Below, piece after piece: positions 33,752 through 42,368 of a DNA stretch of 64,000 nucleotides. Position numbers and translations under genes: made by a program. The notes under the pieces were generated by a model. The model was not told where the DNA came from. It saw only the letters and a program-made list of their open reading frames with translations, and searched no databases. How positions within the stretch are numbered: the stretch's first letter is position 1; each line of letters starts with the position of its first letter. This DNA comes from Candidatus Kouleothrix ribensis (GTDB taxonomy: Bacteria > Chloroflexota > Chloroflexia > Chloroflexales > Roseiflexaceae), in contig JADKGW010000001.1 of assembly GCA_016722075.1 (NCBI GenBank), positions 558,001-622,000 of the forward strand, read 5' to 3'.

Positions 33752-34111
33752 TCAGTAGCTCAGGCTAGCTGCGCCCTGGCCAAGAAATTCAACCACCGCC
33801 GCGCCGCCGGCGAACGTTGCGCCCGCGATGACATGATCCTTGTCAAGTTTACGCGCGTTAAAGCACGGTGGGCAGATCCAGATCTTTCCAGAATTTTCGA
33901 TGAACGACGCCAGCAGTTCGCTCAACGGCTTAAAACCCTCCGACGTAATCGCATCGGCATAGCCCGGTGTCGCCAATCGCACCGCTTCGACATTGAGAAA
34001 GATCACCACCTCCTGGCCGGCCGCAACGCCCGCATTAGCGACGACGAAGGCGACCGTTGTTGTGTCTGGGTTGTCTTGCGCGGTTGTGAGATTGATCAGT
34101 AGTTTCGGCAT
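33752..34111 (-). CDS. DsrE/DsrF-like protein with CPPC motif
   Basis: A 119-aa DsrE-superfamily protein. The start at 34111 (MPKLLINLTT) is preceded by AAAGGAA; an upstream ATG at 34156 is unlikely. ATPGYADAI and IWICPPCFNAR are visible, the latter placing a CxxC pair at the usual active cysteine position. DsrE-type proteins pass persulfide sulfur between carriers, often with TusA. Located 70 bases after the TusA-like gene and directly before a radical SAM gene. Confidence 0.82.
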   Translation of the reverse strand: MPKLLINLTTAQDNPDTTTVAFVVANAGVAAGQEVVIFLNVEAVRLATPGYADAITSEGFKPLSELLASFIENSGKIWICPPCFNARKLDKDHVIAGATFAGGAAVVEFLGQGAASLSY

Positions 34112-34181
34112 GTCGGGTTTCCTTTCATAGGCGATTTGCGCGTTGTGATCGCACACTCGCGAATCGCTGCCTGCAATCTGG

Positions 34182-34415
34182 TTATGGTTTCCGTTTTTGG
34201 ATCACGAATCGCTTTGGCCATGCCGACCCATCCATCAATGCCAGCAGGTGACCGGTGGATCGGCACCAGGCGGGGATATCCATCTCCGCCGCGAGGTCGT
34301 AGGCTCGCACCTCAAGGATCTGACCAGGCGCAAGCTGTTTGATCGCCTGAACGATCAAGAGCGCCAGCTCGCCACAGCCGGTTGCGCCTGCATCCAGCAC
34401 AGCATCAGGTTTCAT
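34182..34415 (-). CDS. TusA/SirA-like sulfur carrier protein, variant active site
   Basis: A 77-aa TusA-fold protein: VLDAGATGCGEL at the N-terminus, LAPGQILEVRAYDLAAEMDIPAW in the middle and TGHLLA near the end. The catalytic cysteine is kept, but the usual CPxP is CGEL, so the proline after the cysteine is lost. The ATG at 34415 is chosen because upstream residues do not fit the fold. TusA proteins carry persulfide sulfur to thiolation enzymes or DsrE partners; the next gene is DsrE-like. Confidence 0.75.
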   Translation of the reverse strand: MKPDAVLDAGATGCGELALLIVQAIKQLAPGQILEVRAYDLAAEMDIPAWCRSTGHLLALMDGSAWPKRFVIQKRKP

Positions 34416-34624
34416 CGACGCCCCACTACAGCAATTCGCTGCTGATTGGCACTCGGCAACCAGCCATGAATTTGAGCCAATATGGTCAACCACCAGGTTC
34501 TGCCGAGTCGATCTGATTAACGCTGATGGAAGTTAGCAAATACTTACGGAACTCTTACTAATGAGCGACAAAACCAGATGCCCCGGTACGGTTGTTTGGC
34601 CACGGCGATGAGCAGCCGAATGAT

Positions 34625-34660
34625 AAAAAAGAGCGTGGTAGAAGGCTTCTACCACGCTCT
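34625..34660 (-). terminator. Rho-independent terminator after tRNA-Arg
   Basis: A perfect 15-base stem (AGAGCGTGGTAGAAG with its complement) around a tiny loop, followed on the minus strand by six T. It lies 9 bases past the tRNA 3' end. Confidence 0.92.
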
Positions 34661-34668
34661 GCTGGGTA

Positions 34669-34745
<77 letters not shown>

Positions 34746-34760
34746 GAATGATTGAGGCCG

Positions 34761-34789
34761 ATTCTAGCATTCATATACACACCTGTCAA
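34761..34789 (-). promoter_or_regulatory. Sigma-70 promoter of tRNA-Arg
   Basis: On the minus strand: TTGACA (perfect -35), 17-base spacer, TAGAAT (-10, five of six). The -10 ends 15 bases before the mature tRNA 5' end. Confidence 0.88.
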
Positions 34790-34879
34790 GCCGGCCAAGC
34801 GCGGCGTCAACGGCCGGTAGGCCGAGCGTGCGGCCACACAAGACCGCACCACCGGCTACCTCAAAACTCGACGATCGCT

Positions 34880-36013
34880 CTACGAGTCGGTTGCGGGCGC
34901 CGGGGTGGGCAGCGGATCGTTCGTGGCCGTCACCTGATCTTTGCGCACCCAACCGATCAGGCGCGATTTCCCACGGATGACGCCCTGATACCAGCCATCG
35001 CGCTCTTGAAACACAAAGAAGCGCCCATCAGCATCGATATGCTCAAGCACGCGGGCCTGATCGCTTGGGGCAGCATATACATCGAGGCCGGCCGGGCTGA
35101 TCGGCCGCTGGGTTTTGAAATCGGGCGGCAGAAGCGCCGCGCCGTCGTTGGGATCGCGCTCGTTGAGGTAGCGAACGATTCCGTTGGCCACGCCTACGGC
35201 TACGCGATCGGCCTGATCGATCATAATCGCGCGATCGGCACTGTTGGTCAGAAAGCCCATCTCGAGAATCACAGCCGGGGTCGTACGCGCGATTGCGTGG
35301 GTGTGGCGGCGGAAATTAAAGGCGTAGTAGCCACGCATATTAAACGTCACGGCCGTATCGAGCGGCAGGCCGGTCGCCGAGGCATACTCGTCGGCCAGGC
35401 TATCGAGCAGGTGCTGGGCGGCCTGCGAGGTGCGCCAGGGCGTGGCTAACTTGAAACCACGGTTGCTTGTACTGGGCGACCCATCGGCATGAATGGCCAC
35501 AAATGCATCGGCGTCGTAGCCGGGCGGGATGGTGGCCGGCAGTAGATCGACGGCCATACCGCGGCTCGCGAGCAGCGCCACAACGCGCTGAGCAACCGCC
35601 AGATTGACTTGGGCCTCGGAGTAGCCGCCGGCGAAGGTGCCGCTCGAGCTACGCAGGCGTGCCAGCTCATCGGGTAGCTCACTCGACTTCCAGTGGCCCA
35701 CCTGGATGCCGACGCGTGGCAGTGTGCCGGGCGGGCGCGGCGACGGTGTCGGAATAACGCTGGGGGTTGGGGTAGGCGGCACCATTGTGGCGGTTGGTGT
35801 GTGCGTGGGTGGCAGCGCGGTGGCGGGCGCCTGTGCGATCACTTGCGGTGTGCTGGTGGCGCGGGCGGCCGCTGGAGGCGGGCTAGGCATGCGTGTGGGC
35901 GCTAGCGTTGGTGCGGCGGCAGGCGCCGGTGCCGAGAGCGCTACCGCCGCAAGTACGGCCGCAAGCACTAACACAATAAGGACGATTGGATTTCGCAGCG
36001 GTGAGATGCCCAC
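34880..36013 (-). CDS. N-acetylmuramoyl-L-alanine amidase (Amidase_3) with SH3-like tail
   Basis: A 377-aa cell-wall hydrolase that cuts the bond between MurNAc and L-alanine. An N-terminal membrane helix or signal is followed by a Pro/Thr/Ala linker to about residue 95, then the zinc-dependent Amidase_3 domain: VGIQVGHW (zinc His), YSEAQVNLAVA (zinc Glu), VAIHADGS (zinc His) and ILEMGFLTN (catalytic Glu). A C-terminal SH3b-like module (DVYAAPSDQARVLEHID, DGWYQGVI) may bind peptidoglycan. Exported, acting in wall remodelling or cell separation. Monocistronic, with an extended -10 promoter at 36052-36060. Confidence 0.92.
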   Translation of the reverse strand: MGISPLRNPIVLIVLVLAAVLAAVALSAPAPAAAPTLAPTRMPSPPPAAARATSTPQVIAQAPATALPPTHTPTATMVPPTPTPSVIPTPSPRPPGTLPRVGIQVGHWKSSELPDELARLRSSSGTFAGGYSEAQVNLAVAQRVVALLASRGMAVDLLPATIPPGYDADAFVAIHADGSPSTSNRGFKLATPWRTSQAAQHLLDSLADEYASATGLPLDTAVTFNMRGYYAFNFRRHTHAIARTTPAVILEMGFLTNSADRAIMIDQADRVAVGVANGIVRYLNERDPNDGAALLPPDFKTQRPISPAGLDVYAAPSDQARVLEHIDADGRFFVFQERDGWYQGVIRGKSRLIGWVRKDQVTATNDPLPTPAPATDS

Positions 36014-36051
36014 GCAACGCTCCGTATGTAGATCTGGTACCGTGCGCGGTT

Positions 36052-36060
36052 AGTATAGCA
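36052..36060 (-). promoter_or_regulatory. Extended -10 element upstream of the wall amidase
   Basis: TGCTATACT on the minus strand, 39 bases before the amidase ATG. The TG-N-TATACT form allows weak -35 use; no good -35 is seen. The same nine bases recur upstream of the GH38 gene. Confidence 0.5.
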
Positions 36061-36153
36061 TACGCCGATCGAGCCAATACGTGCTGTTGGCCGCTGCCAG
36101 GATGAGAGATCGATGAGTGCTGCCTGAAGGGGCGCACCTGGCCAGATAGCAGC

Positions 36154-36191
36154 AGCACGCGCGGGCGGCATGGGTGCCGCCCGCGCGTGCT
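36154..36191. terminator. 16-bp perfect stem-loop after the SPFH gene
   Basis: Two perfectly complementary 16-base arms starting AGCACGCGCGGG enclose ATGGGT. It lies 57 bases past the stop of the minus-strand SPFH gene and has no T-run on either side. Probably a transcription or mRNA end signal. Confidence 0.5.
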
Positions 36192-36247
36192 CGATTGACC
36201 AACCGCTCAGACCGTGCCTTTGTGGTGCAGCCTGCAATAATACCGGC

Positions 36248-37291
36248 TCAGCTCAGCGCAGTTCCGCACTCAATGCAGAACTTGGCGCCGGCCTGGGTAG
36301 GGGTGTTGCATTTGGGGCAGCCCTGCGCACGCAATGAGCTGCCGCATTCATTGCAGAATTTGGCGTTGGCGATGATCGCGCTGCCGCACTGTGGGCAATG
36401 CTTGGTGGCCGACTGGGCGGCCGGGGCGGCCGGCTGGAGGGTTGGCGTCAATGCGTTGCCGATCACTGCACCCAGGTTGATGCCCACGCCCAGGCCAACA
36501 CCTGCGCCGGCCAGGCTGTTCCCGCCCGACTTGGCCGCATCCTCAAGGGCTTCGGCGGCCTTGAAGCGCGTGTAGCCGTCGATGCCACCCATAGCCGCCA
36601 CGCCGCCGACCTGGTCGAGCCGGCGCTCGAGCTCTTCGGGGATGGTGATCGTGTTAATGTAGAACCGTGTCAGCTCGATCCCCAGCCCTGCGAAATCCTT
36701 CTTGAGCGCATCATGGGCCGCTTCTGAAAGCTCGTCGTACTCAGTCGCCAGGTCTACCACCGAAAGCTTGCGCTCGCGCATCCACTCGGCGATCACATCG
36801 GCCACGCGGGCAATGATCGAGCTGCGCAGCTGCTCTTCGACATCCTGCACGGTAAAGCGCCCCCGCGTGCCCACCACCGAGGTGAGCAGTTTGCGCGGCT
36901 CGGCCACCTGGATGATATAGGTGCCGAAGGCGCGAATGCGCGCCATACCAAACTGTGCGTCGCGCATGGGGATTGGCTGTGGCGTGCCCCAGCGCAAGTC
37001 GGTATGCTGCTGTAAGTTGACATAATATACATCGGCGCGGAACGGGCTCTTATTGCCGAATGGCAGCTTCAGCAGCTCGACCAGCAGCGGGATATTAGCG
37101 CTGGTGAGGGTGTGTCGCCCAGGGATGAGCATATCGAGGAACCGGCCGTCGCGTGCGAAGAAGGCCAGCTGGCCCTCGCGCACGATGCATTGCGAGCCGA
37201 AGCGTAGCTCGCCCGAACCATCGGGCGGAACGCGGGCGGCCAGGACATTGCCGGCTGGATCGAGGTATTCGACCAGATCGAGCAGAGCCAT
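36248..37291 (-). CDS. SPFH-domain protein with C-terminal double zinc ribbon (YdjI-like)
   Basis: A 347-aa protein. The SPFH/band-7-like domain covers about residues 25-230 (GRHTLTSANIPLL, FRAYGTY-like FGTYIIQV, LGIELTRFYINTITIPEE). A Gly/Ala-rich stretch follows, then two CxxC...CxxC zinc ribbons (HCPQCGS/FCNECGS and GCPKCNT/FCIECGT). Members of this virion-core-protein-like family oligomerise and are often linked with membrane or phage-shock stress responses. GGAGAA precedes the ATG. No paired gene is visible, so its partner is unknown. Confidence 0.88.
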   Translation of the reverse strand: MALLDLVEYLDPAGNVLAARVPPDGSGELRFGSQCIVREGQLAFFARDGRFLDMLIPGRHTLTSANIPLLVELLKLPFGNKSPFRADVYYVNLQQHTDLRWGTPQPIPMRDAQFGMARIRAFGTYIIQVAEPRKLLTSVVGTRGRFTVQDVEEQLRSSIIARVADVIAEWMRERKLSVVDLATEYDELSEAAHDALKKDFAGLGIELTRFYINTITIPEELERRLDQVGGVAAMGGIDGYTRFKAAEALEDAAKSGGNSLAGAGVGLGVGINLGAVIGNALTPTLQPAAPAAQSATKHCPQCGSAIIANAKFCNECGSSLRAQGCPKCNTPTQAGAKFCIECGTALS

Positions 37292-37438
37292 TGCGGTGTT
37301 CTCCTTTGTGAGGCGTGAATGTCGCTTGCCCGTCTACCTGATAACGCTGGTATATACGCGCCGGATACGTGCGGGTTGCAGCGTCTGATCGCATTGTATG
37401 CCGGAATCTGGCCGATGATCGTAGCAATTGTTGATCAA

Positions 37439-38284
37439 TTATGGGGTACTGCGTTCGGGGCTGTGCTTGGCTGCGTCGCTCGTAATAACCGTGCCTTCGC
37501 CTTCGGCCGCGCCAAGCAGCGCGCGCGTGAGCAGCCCTGGTGTCGTGCCGACCAGCTGGGCGCGTAGGCCAGGTACGGCCTGCACCAGCCGCCAGATCAG
37601 CTCGACCTTGCTGCGCATGCCGCCGGTGACATCGGCGCCATGCGAGCCGCTGGCGCCGGCCAGTACCGCCGTGATATTGCGCGCATCGATCCGCGCGATC
37701 CGCTCGGCCTGCGGGTTGGCGCGCGGGTCGGCGCTGTAGACCCCCGCCTCGCCTACCAGGATCACCCGATCTGGCCGCAGCGCCGGCGCGTGTACGAGCG
37801 CTTCGAGCAGCTGTTCGGTCGAGATGATCGCCGAGCCCTGGGCTGTATCGAATGCTACGTCGCCGTGAACCACCGGCACCAGCCGCTGGCCCAGCGCGCG
37901 CGCGACGCTGGTAGTATCCCAGGTGGCCAGGCGTCCGTGCGTGCTCAGCAGCGTGGCGGCGGGCTGAAATGCCATTGCCGGCACGCCGGCAGCCAGCAGC
38001 TCGTCGACGACGATCCGGTTCAGGCGCAGCGCGGCAGCCGAAGTCTGCGCAAACCCCATCCAGTCGGCGCCGGGCGCGAGGCCGGTGTGAATGCCGTAGC
38101 GGCGGGCATAGGTGTGGCCGAACGAGCCGCTGCCGTGGCCAATGATCAGGCGGTAGGCCGGGCCGGCCGCGTCGAGCGCGGCACGCACCTCGGCGGCCAG
38201 CCGGCGGATGAGCGCGAGATCCGGCGCTTCCTGGCCAGTCTTGTCGGTAATGACCGAGCCACCGAATTTGACAAATGTGAGCAT
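37439..38284 (-). CDS. Isopentenyl phosphate kinase
   Basis: A 281-aa amino-acid-kinase-fold enzyme that phosphorylates isopentenyl phosphate to IPP with ATP. VKFGGSVITDK is the ATP-binding start, and IGHGSGSFGH holds the histidine that is diagnostic for isopentenyl phosphate kinases against glutamate-5- and uridylate kinases. VHGDVAFD and DVTGGMRSKVE also fit. In Roseiflexus this enzyme works with a mevalonate-phosphate decarboxylase in an alternative mevalonate route, which supports the Chloroflexota placement. No other mevalonate gene is in the window. The C-terminal 15 residues are poorly conserved. Confidence 0.9.
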   Translation of the reverse strand: MLTFVKFGGSVITDKTGQEAPDLALIRRLAAEVRAALDAAGPAYRLIIGHGSGSFGHTYARRYGIHTGLAPGADWMGFAQTSAAALRLNRIVVDELLAAGVPAMAFQPAATLLSTHGRLATWDTTSVARALGQRLVPVVHGDVAFDTAQGSAIISTEQLLEALVHAPALRPDRVILVGEAGVYSADPRANPQAERIARIDARNITAVLAGASGSHGADVTGGMRSKVELIWRLVQAVPGLRAQLVGTTPGLLTRALLGAAEGEGTVITSDAAKHSPERSTP

Positions 38285-38364
38285 AGGGTTTGTCGTTCGC
38301 CTAGATCGAGACAGGCCCCGGATGCTTCCGCGCCAGCCGGCCGGCGAGGCTGGGCAGGCGGCGA

Positions 38365-39069
38365 TTAGGCAGGTCGTTCGAGCTTATACCCCACGCCCCA
38401 GATCGTCTGGAGAAACAGCGGGTTAGCCGGATCCGGCTCAATCTTCTCGCGCAGGCGGCGCACATGCACCGTGACGGTGCTCATGTCGCTGGCGAAGGTG
38501 TAGCCCCAGACATGATCGAGCAGCTGCTCGCGCGTGAACACCTGGCCGGGATGGCGCATCAGGAAGTGTAGCAGATCGAACTCGCGCACAGTCAAGCTGA
38601 TCGGCTGGCCCTCGAGTGTCACCGTGCGTGCGGCTGCGTCGAGCCGTAGCCCACCGATCGCCAGTATACTCGTGTTCGCGGCCGGCTCGGCCGGTGCTTC
38701 GGGGCGCGTGCGGCGCAGCACCGCCTTGACGCGTGCCACTAGCTCGCGCGCACTGAACGGCTTGGTCACATAGTCGTCGGCCCCCAGCTCGAGCCCCACC
38801 ACCCGGTCGGCCTCTTCGCCACGTGCCGTCAGGATGATCACTGGGAGGGTATTGGCGGCGCGCAGGCGCCTGGCCACCTCGAGGCCATTCAGCCCCGGCA
38901 GCATCAGGTCGAGCACGACGAGGTCGGGGCGTTGCTGCTCGATCAGCGCCAGTGCCGCATGGCCGTCGCCGGCCGTGAGTACCTGGAAGCCCTCGCGCTG
39001 CAGGTATAGCGCCACGACCTCGACGATGGTTGCCTCGTCGTCGACGATCAGGATAGTCTCTCCGCTCAT
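38365..39069 (-). CDS. OmpR/PhoB-family response regulator (orphan)
   Basis: A 234-aa regulator. Receiver: LIVDDEA, phospho-Asp in VVLDLMLPG, TAR, YVTKPFS lysine. The C-terminal winged helix starts near residue 135 (ISLTVREFDLLHFLMRHPGQVFTREQLLDHVWGY-type sequence, ending TIWGVGYKLE). It binds DNA as a dimer when phosphorylated. The ATG at 39069 is preferred over a GTG two codons earlier because of AAAGG spacing. No histidine kinase gene adjoins it, so the sensor is elsewhere. Divergent from sdhCAB. Confidence 0.92.
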   Translation of the reverse strand: MSGETILIVDDEATIVEVVALYLQREGFQVLTAGDGHAALALIEQQRPDLVVLDLMLPGLNGLEVARRLRAANTLPVIILTARGEEADRVVGLELGADDYVTKPFSARELVARVKAVLRRTRPEAPAEPAANTSILAIGGLRLDAAARTVTLEGQPISLTVREFDLLHFLMRHPGQVFTREQLLDHVWGYTFASDMSTVTVHVRRLREKIEPDPANPLFLQTIWGVGYKLERPA

Positions 39070-39110
39070 TCGCACCGGCCTTTGCTATCCGCCACGATTC
39101 TGGTGCCCTC

Positions 39111-39140
39111 ATTGTACCGTATGGCGCAACGCCCAGGCAA
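39111..39140 (-). promoter_or_regulatory. Candidate promoter of the OmpR-type regulator
   Basis: Minus strand: TTGCCT, 18-base spacer, TACAAT. The -10 is good and the -35 moderate; the leader to the ATG is about 35 bases. Confidence 0.45.
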
Positions 39141-39262
39141 GTAGCGCCCGCGCCAACGACCGCGGGTTTGATCGGCGGGTATCGCGAGTCCGCGCCTTTC
39201 ACACCGGCCGATGGGGTGGGCTTCACGCGGTTGAGCCGCGCTCATATGGCGGGCCGCGCGGT

Positions 39263-39291
39263 TCGACAAGCAAAAATGTTTGCGCTATAAT
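39263..39291 (+). promoter_or_regulatory. Candidate sigma-70 promoter of sdhCAB
   Basis: TCGACA, 17-base spacer, TATAAT (perfect -10, -35 five of six). It would give a leader of about 340 bases before sdhC. Confidence 0.65.
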
Positions 39292-39637
39292 ACGCGCTGT
39301 TCGTGAAACTCTTCCCATAGTGTTCGGGCAGATCGATAGCATTATAGACCTGCTATGAGCATCGGCTGTGCCGGAGAACGTTCGGCGCTCTATCGCGATA
39401 GTGAAACCACCCACAGTTCGCCGCAGCGGCTCGAGCTGGCGTGGCGCCGCTGCGTGGGTGCTGTCGGCACTGGCCGGTATGACGATGAACTACGCTGTAA
39501 CCTACCGGCGCTACGATTCATACCTTGGGCGAACAGTCCAACCGCTTTACACGGGTGGCGAGGCCACCGGTAACCGGTGTTTCCGAAGGGCAGATTGGTT
39601 CGATTGAGGAGTCGCCTGATTTTAGAAAGGTTGGCAC
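39292..39637 (+). other. Long untranslated leader of sdhCAB
   Basis: 346 bases between the predicted promoter and the sdhC ATG. Short frames of 60-80 codons exist but none has a ribosome site or a recognisable product. ACCGGTAACCGGT-type short repeats near 39560-39585 could fold. I see no known riboswitch; the length alone suggests post-transcriptional control or an unseen second promoter. Confidence 0.35.
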
Positions 39638-40345
39638 ATGGCTGCAGCGCTTACCTTGTACCGCTCGTCGATCGGCAAGAAGGCGATCATGGCGGTGTCG
39701 GGCCTGATCGGTATCGGCTTTCTAGTGGTTCATATGTACGGCAACCTGAAGATTTTCTTGGGGCCGGAGTATTTCAACGAGTATGCTGCCGGCCTGCGCG
39801 AGCTGGGTGGGCCGATTTTTGGCCACACGCACCTGCTGTGGATCGCGCGCGTGGTGTTGCTCGGCGCGGTGGGGGCACACCTGTGGGCGGCCTACACGCT
39901 CACCCGCCAGGATTTCGGCGGGCGGCCGCGCGCTAATCGCTACGGCCAGAAGAAGAGCATTGCAACGACCTACGCCGCGCGCACGATGCGCTGGGGTGGC
40001 GTGATACTGCTGCTGTTCATCATCTTCCACCTGCTGCACTTTACGCTTGGCGTGGTTGGCTACGGCCCTGGCGAGTTCCAACGCGAGTCGGGCGGCCAGT
40101 TCTTCGCCTACCAGAACGTCATCAATGGCTTCCGCGTGTGGCCGGCCACGATCTTCTATATCGTTGCTATGCTGGCGTTGGGCATGCACCTGTACCACGG
40201 CTTCTGGAGCGCGTTTCAGACGCTGGGCATTAATAGCTACAAGACCAACGCGGCGCTGCGTGGGCTGGCACTGCTGATTGCGGCCGGGCTGACGGTTGGT
40301 TTCGTCGCCGTGCCGTTCGCGGTGCTGTTCGGGATTGTTCAGTAA
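39638..40345 (+). CDS. sdhC: Succinate dehydrogenase/fumarate reductase cytochrome b subunit (type B)
   Basis: A 235-aa membrane anchor with five hydrophobic segments, the single-polypeptide di-heme form of type-B complexes. Histidines in LVVHMYGN, GAHLWAAY, IIFHLLHFTLG and GMHLYHGFWSA are positioned as heme ligands. It passes electrons between the SdhB FeS centres and menaquinone. AAAGG lies 9 bases before the ATG. First gene of sdhCAB, followed by sdhA after 55 bases. Confidence 0.95.
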   Translation: MAAALTLYRSSIGKKAIMAVSGLIGIGFLVVHMYGNLKIFLGPEYFNEYAAGLRELGGPIFGHTHLLWIARVVLLGAVGAHLWAAYTLTRQDFGGRPRANRYGQKKSIATTYAARTMRWGGVILLLFIIFHLLHFTLGVVGYGPGEFQRESGGQFFAYQNVINGFRVWPATIFYIVAMLALGMHLYHGFWSAFQTLGINSYKTNAALRGLALLIAAGLTVGFVAVPFAVLFGIVQ

Positions 40346-40400
40346 GCAGCGCCACAGACCAGAGCCAGGTGCCGTGCTGCTGGCCTTCAGGAGACAGATT

Positions 40401-42368
40401 ATGACTACTGATACGAAACCCGATGTAACGACGCGCCGGTCGACCGAGTTCACGGTTGCGTTGAATGCGAAGGTGCCCGAGGGGCCGATCGAGCGCAAGT
40501 GGGATAACGCCAAGTTTCAGTATAAGCTGGTCAACCCGGCCAACAAGCGCAAGTATACCGTGCTGGTGGTTGGCTCGGGCCTGGCCGGAGGTTCGGCGGC
40601 GGCGACGCTGGCCGAGCTGGGCTATAACGTCAAGTGCTTCTGCTACCAAGATAGCCCGCGCCGCGCGCACTCGATCGCTGCGCAAGGCGGTATCAATGCA
40701 GCCAAGAACTACCGCAACGACGGCGATAGTATCTATCGCCTGTTCTACGATACGGTAAAGGGCGGCGACTACCGCTCGCGCGAGGCGAATGTGTACCGCC
40801 TGGCGCAGATCAGCGTGAATATTATCGACCAGTGCGTGGCGCAGGGTGTGCCATTTGCGCGTGAGTACGGCGGCCTGCTCGATAACCGCTCGTTCGGCGG
40901 TGCGCAGGTGTCGCGTACATTCTACGCGCGCGGCCAGACTGGCCAGCAGCTGCTGATCGGCGCCTACCAGGCGCTCAGCCGCCAGATCGGCCTGGGCAAG
41001 GTGGCGATGTACCCGCGCACCGAGATGCTCGACCTGATTCTGATCGGCGGGCATGCTAAGGGCATCGTCACGCGCGATATGGTCACTGGCAAGATCGAGT
41101 CGCACGTGGCCGATGCGGTGGTGCTGGCCACCGGCGGCTACGGCAATGCGTTCTACCTCTCGACCAATGCCAAGGGGTGTAATACTACCGCGATCTGGCG
41201 CGCGTACCGGCGCGGCGCACTGTTCGCCAACCCGTGCTTCACGCAGATCCACCCGACCTGCATCCCGGTGCATGGCGAGTACCAGAGCAAGCTCACGCTC
41301 ATGTCCGAGTCGTTACGCAACGACGGCCGGATCTGGGTGCCGAAGCGTGCCGGCGACACGCGCGCGCCTAACCAGATCCCCGAGGGCGAGCGCGATTACT
41401 ACCTTGAGCGCAAATACCCAAGCTTCGGCAACCTGGTGCCGCGCGACGTGGCCTCGCGTAATGCCAAAGAGGTCTGCGACGAAGGCCGCGGCGTCGGGCC
41501 GGGCGGCCTGGGCGTCTACCTCGACTTTAGCGACGCGATCAAGCGCTTGGGCGCCGGCGCCATCCGCGAGAAGTACGGCAACCTGTTCGATATGTACGAG
41601 CGGATCACCGCCGAGAACCCCTACGAGGTGCCCATGCGGATCTACCCGGCCATCCACTACACCATGGGTGGCCTGTGGGTCGATTACGATCTGCAGAGCA
41701 CTATTCCAGGCCTGTTCGTGATCGGCGAGGCCAACTTCTCCGACCACGGTGCCAACCGCCTGGGCGCGAGCGCGCTGATGCAGGGCCTGGCCGACGGCTA
41801 CTTCGTGCTGCCCTACACGATCGGCGACTACCTGGCCCAGACTAAGGCCGGCGCGTACGACGCCAACAACGCGGCCTGCGCCAATGTCGAGTTCGAGGTC
41901 AAGCAGCAGGCCAAGCGGTTGCTAGGTATCAACGGCAAGCGCACAGTCGACTCATTCCACCGCGAGCTTGGTAAGCTGATGTGGGACAAGTGCGGTATGG
42001 CCCGGAATGCAACTGGCCTGCGCGAGGCGCTGGCGAAGATCCCCGAGATTCGCGCCGAGTTTTGGGAGAACGTGAATGTGCCAGGTAGCGCCGACGAGCT
42101 AAACCAGGCGCTCGAGAAGGCCGGGCGGGTGGCAGATTTTATGGAGCTGGCCGAGCTGATGTGCCGCGATGCACTCGAGCGCGCTGAGTCGTGTGGCGGC
42201 CATTTTCGCGAGGAGAGCCAGACGCCCGAGGGCGAGGCCAAGCGCGACGACGAGAACTTCTCGTATGTCGCAGCCTGGCAGTTCACCGGCAGCGGCAGCG
42301 CGCCGATCGTGAACAAAGAGCCGCTCAGCTTCGAGTACGTCCACCCGTCGCAGCGAAGCTACAAGTAA
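40401..42368 (+). CDS. sdhA: Succinate dehydrogenase flavoprotein subunit
   Basis: A 655-aa flavoprotein that oxidises succinate to fumarate (or the reverse). The FAD-binding loop VVGSGLAGGSAAA begins near residue 57; RAHSIAAQGGINAA contains the His that binds FAD covalently; the substrate/catalytic region includes HYTMGGLWVDYD and GANRLGASALMQGLADG with the catalytic Arg. Length fits type-B enzymes. The ATG at 40401 with CAGGAGA 10 bases upstream is chosen; the longer frame from 40296 overlaps sdhC. The C-terminal domain is complete. Confidence 0.96.
   Translation: MTTDTKPDVTTRRSTEFTVALNAKVPEGPIERKWDNAKFQYKLVNPANKRKYTVLVVGSGLAGGSAAATLAELGYNVKCFCYQDSPRRAHSIAAQGGINAAKNYRNDGDSIYRLFYDTVKGGDYRSREANVYRLAQISVNIIDQCVAQGVPFAREYGGLLDNRSFGGAQVSRTFYARGQTGQQLLIGAYQALSRQIGLGKVAMYPRTEMLDLILIGGHAKGIVTRDMVTGKIESHVADAVVLATGGYGNAFYLSTNAKGCNTTAIWRAYRRGALFANPCFTQIHPTCIPVHGEYQSKLTLMSESLRNDGRIWVPKRAGDTRAPNQIPEGERDYYLERKYPSFGNLVPRDVASRNAKEVCDEGRGVGPGGLGVYLDFSDAIKRLGAGAIREKYGNLFDMYERITAENPYEVPMRIYPAIHYTMGGLWVDYDLQSTIPGLFVIGEANFSDHGANRLGASALMQGLADGYFVLPYTIGDYLAQTKAGAYDANNAACANVEFEVKQQAKRLLGINGKRTVDSFHRELGKLMWDKCGMARNATGLREALAKIPEIRAEFWENVNVPGSADELNQALEKAGRVADFMELAELMCRDALERAESCGGHFREESQTPEGEAKRDDENFSYVAAWQFTGSGSAPIVNKEPLSFEYVHPSQRSYK

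Noticed and set aside
27720..34415. A RiPP cluster based on the radical SAM proteins
   Set aside because: No short precursor-like gene, no leader-binding (RRE) domain and no peptidase or exporter was found near them.
34880..36053. Long plus-strand frames opposite the wall amidase and other minus-strand genes (for example 34592-35449 and 35637-36053)
   Set aside because: They mirror conserved genes on the other strand, have low-complexity or basic products and no ribosome sites; typical shadows in GC-rich DNA.
39355..39607. Short frames of 60-80 codons in the sdhCAB leader as small proteins
   Set aside because: No ribosome site, no hydrophobic segment and no similarity that I recognise.
39722..41273. 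Long antisense frames across sdhC and sdhA
   Set aside because: Strongly conserved sdhCA on the plus strand explains the sequence; the antisense products are His/Arg/Ala-rich shadows.
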